NCBI RefSeq assembly: GCF_006494815.1
Contig: NZ_CP041091.1
Coordinates: forward strand, 3,610,501-3,674,500
Source of the DNA: Nocardioides sambongensis
GTDB lineage: Bacteria > Actinomycetota > Actinomycetes > Propionibacteriales > Nocardioidaceae
DNA length: 64,000 nt
Reading direction: 5' to 3'
A model generated the notes under the pieces. It had not been told where the DNA came from. It made no database searches and saw only the letters and a list, made by a program, of their open reading frames with translations. Each line of letters opens with the position of its first letter. Positions within the stretch are counted from its first letter, which is position 1. The position numbers were made by a program, and so were the translations under genes. Shown in pieces: positions 56,869-63,199 of this stretch.

Positions 56869-57570
56869 TCACTTGACCCCGGTCATCACCTGGTCGATCA
56901 CGTACACCGTGGCGTTGGCGGTCGGGATGTTGCCGCACAGCACGTTGGCGGTGACGTCGCCGTCGGAGACGGTCATCCCGGACTCCGGGTCGCCCTCGAC
57001 GGTCACCGTGTCGCCGGCCAGCGTGTCGTGCTCACCGACCACGGCGTCCGCGGTGGCGTTCTCGCCGACCACGTGGTGGGCCAGCACGGCGTAGAGGTCG
57101 GAGTCCTGGCCGTTCTTCTTGGCGTCCTTGACCAGCGCGTTGACGTTCTTCTGGCCGAGCTCCTCGAAGGCGCCGTTGTAGGGCGCGAACACGGTCAGCG
57201 CCTCGGCGCCGTTGAGGGTGTCGGCGAGGCCGTCGATCGAGCTGACCGCGGTCACCAGCGTGCTGAGCAGCGGGTTGTTGCTCGCCGCGGTGGCCACCGT
57301 GTCGTCCACCATGCCGTCCAGGGAGCCCTCACCGTCGGTGGGGATCTCCGAGCAGGCCGGGCCGAACGTCTCGGTCATCGCGCCGGTGCTGTCGTCCATG
57401 CTCTCCGAGCCCTCGTCCATCGGGGACTCGCTGGTCTCGCTGGTGGTGTCGCCGGAGCCGGAGTCGTCCGCGCTCTCGTCGTCACTGCCGCACGCGGCCA
57501 GGGACACCGAGAGCGCCAGCGCTGCGGCGACACCGGCGGTACGGCGGAGGGGGAGCTTGAAGTGGTTCAT
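56869..57570 (-). CDS. Fasciclin-domain lipoprotein (MPT83/MPT70-like)
   Basis: A 233-residue lipoprotein with a signal ending in lipobox SVSLAAC (about residues 21-27). An acidic Ser/Asp linker and one fasciclin domain follow (about residues 85-233: LVTAVSSIDGLADTLNG, TVFAPYNGAFEEL, VLAHHVVGE, TVYVIDQVM). In M. tuberculosis the MPT83 and MPT70 proteins of this type are the main SigK targets. The ATG is preceded by GGGAAGG. A candidate SigK promoter ends about 37 bp upstream. It probably anchors to the membrane face and mediates adhesion. It stands directly before sigK. Confidence 0.93.
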   Translation of the reverse strand: MNHFKLPLRRTAGVAAALALSVSLAACGSDDESADDSGSGDTTSETSESPMDEGSESMDDSTGAMTETFGPACSEIPTDGEGSLDGMVDDTVATAASNNPLLSTLVTAVSSIDGLADTLNGAEALTVFAPYNGAFEELGQKNVNALVKDAKKNGQDSDLYAVLAHHVVGENATADAVVGEHDTLAGDTVTVEGDPESGMTVSDGDVTANVLCGNIPTANATVYVIDQVMTGVK

Positions 57571-57606
57571 GGGTTTGCCTTCCCGTTGGGGTGTCTTGTG
57601 CAGGTG

Positions 57607-57633
57607 GTTCGACGCCGCCGGTGGACCGGATTG
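57607..57633 (-). promoter_or_regulatory. Candidate SigK promoter of the fasciclin gene
   Basis: On the minus strand CAATCC (57633-57628) and TCGAAC (57612-57607) are separated by 15 bp, compared with the mycobacterial SigK consensus CCATCC-N16/17-CCGAAT. It matches 5 of 6 bases in the -35 and 4 of 6 in the -10. The start point would give a leader of about 30 nt carrying the ribosome site. It is weaker than the 59405 site. Confidence 0.5.
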
Positions 57634-57711
57634 GTGGTCACGGAAACTTTTTTCTTCGGTACCCGGCGGGGTGGGTCTCAGCCCCGGATCGCCGCCGCTC
57701 CCGGCGACTGC

Positions 57712-57811
57712 GCCGAGAGGTCGGTGGATTCCCGCCGAGGGGTCGGTGGGTGCCTGCCGAGAGGTCGGTCGGGGACCTGCGAGAGGTCGGTGAGAGGTCG
57801 CCGAGAGGTCA
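57712..57811. repeat. Degenerate 22-bp tandem repeat array
   Basis: Units 57712-57733, 57734-57755 and 57756-57778 share GCCGAG(A/G)GGTCGGT, followed by three truncated GAGAGGTC units up to 57811. The array fills the 3' edge between the molybdopterin gene and the fasciclin promoter. The final unit holds the molybdopterin-gene stop codon (57809-57811). Confidence 0.8.
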
Positions 57812-59397
57812 GGCGACATTGACGATCAGCTCGTGGACGCCGCTGGCGCCGTCGGGGAACGGCTCCGCCCGGACCGCGGTCTGGGTCTCCCCGTCACCGG
57901 TCAGGGTGCGTGCGGCGATCCGGTGCGAGCCGGACTCGGCCTGCCACTTGTGGAACCACTGGCGCCAGTAGACGTTGCCCGCGTCCGGCCCGAGCTCGGC
58001 ATCGGTCCACGGGCCGCCGTCGATACGGACCTGGACGCGCTTCACACCCTTGTCGAACTGAGCCCACGCGACGCCGCCGATGACCACCTCGCCCGCGTCG
58101 ATGTCGGCGAGAGCGGCGGGGGTGTCGATCCGGGCCGAGGGCTTGATCGGGGCGTCGGTGGCCCAGTCGCGGTCGGTCCAGTACGCCGACTGCTCGGCGT
58201 ACGTGGTCAGGGTGAGTCGGGTGACCCACTTGGTGGCGGAGATGAAGCCGTAGAGGCCGGGCACCACCATCCGCACCGGGAAGCCGTGCTCGCGGGGCAG
58301 CGCCTCGCCGTTCATCCCGACCGCGAGCATCGCGTCGCGGCCGTCGGTGGCCAGGGCCAGCGGTGTGCTGATGGTCATCCCGTCCACGTCGGTGGAGAGG
58401 ATCTGATCGGCGGTGCCGCCGACGCCGGCGCGGTCGAGTACGTCGGTCAGCCGCACGCCCAACCACCGGGCACCGCCCGCGTAGGGGCCGCCGACCGTGT
58501 TGGAGACGCAGGTCAGCGTGATGTCCCGTTCGATCAGGTCCATCGCGAGCAGGTCGTCGAAGGTCAGCGTGATCTCCTCGTCGACGTCGCCGTCGATGGT
58601 CAGCGTCCAGTCGTCGGCACTGACCACGGGGACGTCGAGCCGGGTGTCGACGCGGTAGAAGTCGGCGTTGCCGGTGCGGAACGAGGTGATCCCGGGGACC
58701 TGGTCGTCCAGGCCGCGGGGAACGTCTTCGCCGGGTCGGTGGGCGAGGGCAGCGTGATGTCCTCGGGACGCAGTCGGAGGTTCGAGACCAGGCGTCCGAC
58801 GGCTCCGCCCGCGGCCGCGAGCGCGCCGAGCGCGCCGACCGCGACGAGCAGGCCGCGCCGGCCGGCGGTGAGCGCGGGGGCCGGGTGGGTGGTGTCGTCG
58901 GTGGCCGGGGTGCCGTCCGGGTCGTCGGCGGCCGGGGCGCCGGCGCCGGCGCCGGCCTTGGCGCGGTCGACCCGGTGCTGGGCGCGGGCCAGCCACAGCA
59001 GGGCGCCGACTCCCGCCACCGTTGCCACCAGGCAGGGCAGCAGGTCGGTGACCGCCGCGGCGGGCCGGCTGAGCACAGCCGTCCCGGCAACAGCCACGAG
59101 GAGGAGCAGCAGCGCGGCGCCGTACCGGACCCGTCGGCGGGCGAGCACCCCGGCGACCCCGGCGAGCACGACCACCCCGACCAGGACCGAGCCGACCAGG
59201 ATCACCTTGTCGGCGGAGCCGAAGGTGCGGATCGCCCACTCCTTCATCGGGGTCGGCGTCAGGTCGATCACCGCCGAGCCGACGGCGAGCACCGGTGAGG
59301 TCGCGGGCACGGTCAGTGCCGCGACCAGGTGTGCCAGCCCGAGGCCGGTCAGTGTCGCCAGGATCCCGTACGCCGCCCATGCCAACCGTGCCTTCAT
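57809..59397 (-). pseudogene. Molybdopterin-dependent (sulfite-oxidase-like) membrane oxidoreductase, single frameshift
   Basis: The first part (59397 to about 58720) has four or five membrane helices and then a Tat-like segment before PTDPAKTFP. The frame breaks in the C run at 58717-58720 (plus strand GGGG). The next frame continues RGLDDQVPGITSFRTGN, then VDTRLDVPVVSADDW, TLTCVSNTVGG with the Mo-ligand Cys, GEALPREHGFPVR and the dimer domain to 57809. One missing C explains it. Restored, it has about 529 residues. It may oxidise or reduce an extracytoplasmic sulfur or carbon substrate. An error in a homopolymer is the simplest explanation. A strong SigK promoter match lies just upstream. 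Confidence 0.86.
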
Positions 59398-59404
59398 GGG
59401 GGTG

Positions 59405-59432
59405 GTTCGGACCCGTGGTGGTGTCCGGATGG
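59405..59432 (-). promoter_or_regulatory. SigK promoter of the molybdopterin oxidoreductase gene
   Basis: On the minus strand CCATCC (59432-59427), a 16-bp spacer and CCGAAC (59410-59405) match the published M. tuberculosis SigK consensus (CCATCC, CCGAAT) at 11 of 12 bases. The start point should fall close to 59398, nearly at the ATG (59397), so translation may be leaderless; no ribosome site is present. Confidence 0.75.
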
Positions 59433-59446
59433 GTCGTTCGGGCGGG

Positions 59447-59528
59447 ACTTGTCGGCCGAAACCCGCACGACACGCCGATGCGCTCCGGCGTGTCGTGCGG
59501 GTTTCCCCGGTCAGCCGGTGAAACCCGC
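59447..59528. repeat. 82-bp double-hairpin element, copy B (at a gene end)
   Basis: It has the same arms as the 51887 copy, with a perfect 19-bp stem. The segment 59506-59519 is the exact reverse complement of 51946-51959. Its minus strand supplies the last residues and the TGA stop (59513-59511) of the aspartoacylase-like gene. It separates the RimK/aspartoacylase genes from the SigK regulon. Confidence 0.9.
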
Positions 59529-60524
59529 AGCCCCCGGCTCCACCCCCACCGGCGTCGCCACGTGCACCAACGCATCCCCCGCGTTCACGATCGGCGCCCG
59601 GGACATCCCGATCACGATCCCGGGGCGGTCGGCGTGCACCAGCCGCACCCGGCGGCCGAAGGTGTCGGTGAGCCCGCCGAGCCGCTGGCCGTCCGCGACG
59701 GTGTCGCCGAGCTCGACCTCCAGGTGCAGGATGCCGGTGCCGCGGGCGCGGACCCAGCCGCTGGTGCGGGTCTCCACGGGCGGTGGGGCGCCCTCGGTGG
59801 TGGCGAGCTCGGCGGGCTCGAGGTCGATCATGCCCAGCGACGCGAGCACACGTCGTACGCCGGCGACGCCGACGGCGATCGGCTCGTGCTCGAAACGCAG
59901 CGCCTCACCGGCCTCGTAGAGCAGCACGCAGGCGCCCGCCTCCCGCGCCGCCTGGCGCAGCGAACCGTCCCGGATCCGGGCGTGCAGCATCACCGGGGCG
60001 CCGAAGGCCTCGGCCAGCTCGCGGGTGCGCGGGTCGTCCAGGTCGGCGCGGATCTGGGGCAGGTTGGTGCGCCGGTCCGAGGCGGTGTGCAGGTCGATGC
60101 CGACCTCGCACTTGGAGACCACCTCGGTCATGAAGAGCTTCGCGATCCGGCTGGCCAGGGAGCCGCGGGAGGAGCCGGGGAAGGAGCGGTTGAGGTCGCG
60201 CCGGTCGGGCAGGTAGCGGTCGCCGGACATGAAGCCGAGCACGTTCACCACCGGCACCGCGACCAGCGTGCCGCGCAGCGTCCTGGCCGACAGCGAGGCG
60301 AGCGCCTGCCGGATCACCTCGACCCCGCCGACCTCGTCGCCGTGGATCGCCGCGTTCACCCAGACCACCGGCCCCGGCTCGCGCCCGTGCAGCACCCGCA
60401 CCGGGAGGCTCACGTCGCCGCCGGTGACCAGGCGGGTGATCGGCAGCTCGACCTCCTTCGCCGAGCCCGCGCGGACCCGGACGTTGCCGATCGCGAACGA
60501 CTCGCGCAGCCTGCGGGCGGCCAC
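59511..60524 (-). CDS. Aspartoacylase / succinylglutamate-desuccinylase-like zinc amidohydrolase
   Basis: A 337-residue zinc carboxypeptidase-like protein. VNAAIHGDEVGGVEV (about residues 56-70) supplies the H..E zinc ligands, VNVLGFMSGDR and RDLNRSFPG the second substrate region, and GIDLHTAS the third His. A swivel-type domain (RGTGILHLEVELGD) closes the C-terminus. It likely hydrolyses an N-acyl or peptide bond to an acidic amino acid. It follows the retropepsin-like gene by 3 bp and diverges with it from rimK. The last residues GFTG and the stop come from the 82-bp repeat copy B. Confidence 0.9.
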   Translation of the reverse strand: MAARRLRESFAIGNVRVRAGSAKEVELPITRLVTGGDVSLPVRVLHGREPGPVVWVNAAIHGDEVGGVEVIRQALASLSARTLRGTLVAVPVVNVLGFMSGDRYLPDRRDLNRSFPGSSRGSLASRIAKLFMTEVVSKCEVGIDLHTASDRRTNLPQIRADLDDPRTRELAEAFGAPVMLHARIRDGSLRQAAREAGACVLLYEAGEALRFEHEPIAVGVAGVRRVLASLGMIDLEPAELATTEGAPPPVETRTSGWVRARGTGILHLEVELGDTVADGQRLGGLTDTFGRRVRLVHADRPGIVIGMSRAPIVNAGDALVHVATPVGVEPGAAGFTG

Positions 60525-60527
60525 GGC

Positions 60528-60980
60528 CTAGCGACCCCGGTTGCGGCGCCGAACCAACTTGGGCGGCCGGCCGCCCAGGTAGGAGCGGGCCGCGTCGACG
60601 AGGAAGCCCTGGCGCAGCGCCTCCCGCCCGATCAGCATCCGGAAGCCCATCTCGTCGCGCCGGGTGAGGGTGATCTCGGTGGTGACCACCCGGTCGCCGA
60701 GCCTGACCTCGGTGACCACCACGATCCGCTCCTGGCTGTGCCCGCTGGAGCTGCGGATGGTGCGCCGGTCGTGCACCGGGCACTCCACCGCGACCGCGTC
60801 CTCGGCGGTGCGCTGCCACGGGTGGATGGAGAACCGCACCCAGTCCTCGCCGTCGCGCCGGAACTCCTCGAGGTCGAAGGCGTGCAGCGCGGAGGTGCGG
60901 GCGCCGGTGTCGATCTTGGCCTTCAGCGGACCCGCGCCGAAGTCCGGCAGGACCACCCACTCGCGCCAGCCGACCGTCAT
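60528..60980 (-). CDS. Retropepsin-like zinc/ATP-protease family protein (RimB-type)
   Basis: A 150-residue protein of the COG4067 group. KAKIDTGARTSALHA (about residues 18-32) carries the D-T-G-A motif of retroviral-type aspartic proteases, and MLIGREAL near the C-terminus is the second family mark. In RimABK systems such a protein (RimB) works with the ligase RimK. The start ATG 60980 places the DTGA motif at the usual distance; a longer frame to 61079 adds unlike residues. It is coupled to the aspartoacylase gene and diverges from rimK by 124 bp. Confidence 0.85.
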   Translation of the reverse strand: MTVGWREWVVLPDFGAGPLKAKIDTGARTSALHAFDLEEFRRDGEDWVRFSIHPWQRTAEDAVAVECPVHDRRTIRSSSGHSQERIVVVTEVRLGDRVVTTEITLTRRDEMGFRMLIGREALRQGFLVDAARSYLGGRPPKLVRRRNRGR

Positions 60981-61104
60981 CGGCGTGCTGCTTGAATGGG
61001 CTCCGGACACGACAGCCATCCAAGCAGCCGCGGCCAACGTCCCGCGGTGTGTCCCACCGACACGACGAGACAACGACACGACGACGAAGGCACACGAGGT
61101 CGGA

Positions 61105-62298
61105 ATGAAGCTGGCGATCCTCTCTCGGGCACCGCGGTCCTACAGCACCCAACGACTCCGTACGGCGGCGCTCGACCGCGGGCACATCGTGAAGGTGCTG
61201 AACACGCTGCGGTTCTCGATCGACCTCTCCGGCGACGACCCGGACCTGCAGTTCCGGGGCAAGCAGCTCTCCGACTACGACGCGATCATCCCGCGGATCG
61301 GCAACTCGATCACCTACTTCGGCACCGCGGTGGTCCGCCAGTTCGAGCAGATGGACGTCTACACCCCGAACACCGCGGCCGGGATCAGCAACTCCCGGGA
61401 CAAGCTGCGCGCCACCCAGATCCTCTCCCGGCACAACATCTCGATGCCCGCGACCACCTTCGTCCGCGACCGGGCCGACGTGATCCCGGCGATCGAGCGG
61501 GTCGGCGGCGCCCCGGTGGTGATCAAGCTGCTGGAGGGCACCCAGGGGATCGGGGTGATCCTGGCGCCGTCGATCAAGGTCGCCGAGGCGATCATCGAGA
61601 CGCTGCAGTCCACCAAGCAGCAAGTGCTGATCCAGCGCTTCGTGCAGGAGTCCAAGGGCCGCGACATCCGGGCCCTGGTGGTCGGGGACCGGGTGGTGGC
61701 CGCGATGCGTCGCGTCGCCAGCGGTGACGAGTTCCGCTCCAACGTGCACCGCGGTGGCAGCGTGGAGCCGGTCGAGCTGGACGAGGAGTACCAGCGGGTC
61801 GCCGTACGGGCGGCGCAGATCATGGGCCTCAAGGTCGCCGGCGTGGACATGCTGGAGGGCAGCGAGGGGCCGCTGGTGATGGAGGTCAACTCCTCGCCGG
61901 GCCTGGAGGGCATCGAGACCGCCACCAAGCTCGACGTGGCCGGCGCGATCATCGACTACATCGACAACCAGGTCGCCTTCCCGCAGATCGACGTGCGCGA
62001 GCGGCTCTCCGTCTCCACCGGGTACGGCGTCGCCGAGCTCGTGGTGCACGGCGACGCGGACCTGGTCGGCAAGACGCTCGGCGAGGCGGGCCTGCGGGAC
62101 CGCGACATCACCGTGCTCACCCTGCACCGCGGCACCTCGGTCATCCCGAACCCCTACCCGCGCCACGTGCTCGAGGCGGAGGACCGGCTGCTCTGCTTCG
62201 GCAACCTGGAGGAGCTGCGGCGGATGATCCCGGAGCGCCGGCGCCGCCAGCGTCGGGTGAAGAAGCTGCCCAAGAAGCCCATCCACGACGAGGACTGA
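61105..62298 (+). CDS. rimK: RimK-type ATP-grasp glutamate ligase with C-terminal TrkA-C-like domain
   Basis: A 397-residue protein. Residues 1-290 are RimK: MKLAILSRAPRSYSTQRL start, DYDAIIPRIGNSIT, VVIKLLEGTQGIGVIL (ATP loop), RDIRALVVGDRVVAAMRR and VMEVNSSPGLEGIE with metal ligands. E. coli RimK adds glutamates to ribosomal protein S6. About 80 extra residues (ELVVHGDADLVGKTLGEAGLRD, then VLEAEDRLLCFG) form a TrkA-C/RCK-C-like domain that should bind a small regulator. The ATG follows GAGGTCGGA. It diverges from the protease/aspartoacylase pair, completing a RimABK-like set. S6 as substrate is only an analogy. Confidence 0.92.
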   Translation: MKLAILSRAPRSYSTQRLRTAALDRGHIVKVLNTLRFSIDLSGDDPDLQFRGKQLSDYDAIIPRIGNSITYFGTAVVRQFEQMDVYTPNTAAGISNSRDKLRATQILSRHNISMPATTFVRDRADVIPAIERVGGAPVVIKLLEGTQGIGVILAPSIKVAEAIIETLQSTKQQVLIQRFVQESKGRDIRALVVGDRVVAAMRRVASGDEFRSNVHRGGSVEPVELDEEYQRVAVRAAQIMGLKVAGVDMLEGSEGPLVMEVNSSPGLEGIETATKLDVAGAIIDYIDNQVAFPQIDVRERLSVSTGYGVAELVVHGDADLVGKTLGEAGLRDRDITVLTLHRGTSVIPNPYPRHVLEAEDRLLCFGNLEELRRMIPERRRRQRRVKKLPKKPIHDED

Positions 62299-62335
62299 GT
62301 CTCGGGCCGGTCGGGTCTCGGGGCAGGATGGCCGC

Positions 62336-63094
62336 ATGACTGACGCCCCCGCCGAGCTGGTCCACCTCGACGTCGCCGACGGCGTCGCCACGATCACCCT
62401 GGACTCGCCGCACAACCGCAACGCCCTCTCGAAGCAGCTGATCACCGAGCTGTCGGCCCACCTGGCCGCCGTGGACACCGACGACGCGGTGCGGGTGGTG
62501 GTGCTGCGCTCCTCCGGCCGGGTCTTCTGCTCCGGCGCGGACCTCTCCGAGGCGTCGACGGTGCCGATGGAGGAGGGGGCGCGAGCGATCGTCGCGCTGC
62601 AGCGCCAGATCGTCGCCCACGCCAAGCCGGTCGTGGTGGTGGTGGAGGGGGCGGCCCGGGCCGGCGGCATCGGCATCGTGGCGGCGGCGGATCTCGCGGT
62701 CGTCGCCGAGGAGGCGACCTTCGCGCTGACCGAGGTCAAGCTCGGCCTGGCACCGGCGGTGATCTCGCTGACCGTGCTGCCCCGGATGACCTCGCGTGCG
62801 GCCGGGCTGACCGCGCTGGGCGGGGAGGTCTTCACCGGGACGCAGGCCGCCGAGTTCGGCCTGGTCACCCGCGCCGTGCCGGCCGCGGAGCTGTCCGCCG
62901 CGGTGGACGCCCAGGTGTCCTCGCTGGCCAGCGGCGCGCTGCAGGGTCTGCGGGAGACCAAGCAGCTGCTGGCCCGCGACCTGCTGGCCCGGATCGACTC
63001 CGACGGCGAGGAGCTGGTCCAGCTCAGCGCCCGGCTCTTCGGCTCCGACGCGGCCCGCGAGGCGATGACCGCCTTCCTGAGCCGCGGCAAGTAG
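62336..63094 (+). CDS. Enoyl-CoA hydratase/isomerase family protein
   Basis: A 252-residue crotonase. GVATITLDSPHNRNALS starts it, SGRVFCSGADLSE (about residues 60-72) and AARAGGIGIVAAADLAVVAEEA (about residues 103-124) are the oxyanion loops, and FALTEVKLGLAPAVIS the active-site strand. An alanine or arginine stands where the second catalytic Glu of hydratases normally occurs, so isomerase or other activity is possible. It begins 37 bp after rimK and ends in a strong hairpin. It may serve the acyl-CoA or sterol catabolism suggested by the following KstR-like operator. Confidence 0.88.
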   Translation: MTDAPAELVHLDVADGVATITLDSPHNRNALSKQLITELSAHLAAVDTDDAVRVVVLRSSGRVFCSGADLSEASTVPMEEGARAIVALQRQIVAHAKPVVVVVEGAARAGGIGIVAAADLAVVAEEATFALTEVKLGLAPAVISLTVLPRMTSRAAGLTALGGEVFTGTQAAEFGLVTRAVPAAELSAAVDAQVSSLASGALQGLRETKQLLARDLLARIDSDGEELVQLSARLFGSDAAREAMTAFLSRGK

Positions 63095-63100
63095 TCACCG

Positions 63101-63137
63101 GTGCCGGTAGGTGTCATCAGGTGACACCGACCGGCAC
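63101..63137 (+). terminator. Hairpin terminator after the enoyl-CoA hydratase gene
   Basis: GTGCCGGT-A-GGTGTCA pairs with TGACACC-G-ACCGGCAC, a 15-bp stem with one mismatch and a 5-nt loop, 6 bp after the stop. Confidence 0.8.
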
Positions 63138-63164
63138 GACAAGGCGGTCCACGCGGCCATCCTC

Positions 63165-63178
63165 TAGAACCTGTTCTA
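63165..63178. promoter_or_regulatory. KstR-like operator
   Basis: TAGAAC-CT-GTTCTA is a perfect 14-bp dyad that fits the KstR motif TNNAACNNGTTNNA. It stands 21 bp upstream of the F420-type oxidoreductase start, a usual place for repression. KstR controls sterol degradation in actinobacteria. Confidence 0.75.
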
Positions 63179-63199
63179 TTCCGGTCCTAGGGTGAGCGC

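Noticed and set aside
57712..57811. The 22-bp array as a CRISPR array
   Set aside because: There are no unique spacers, the units are degenerate and contiguous, and no cas genes are near.
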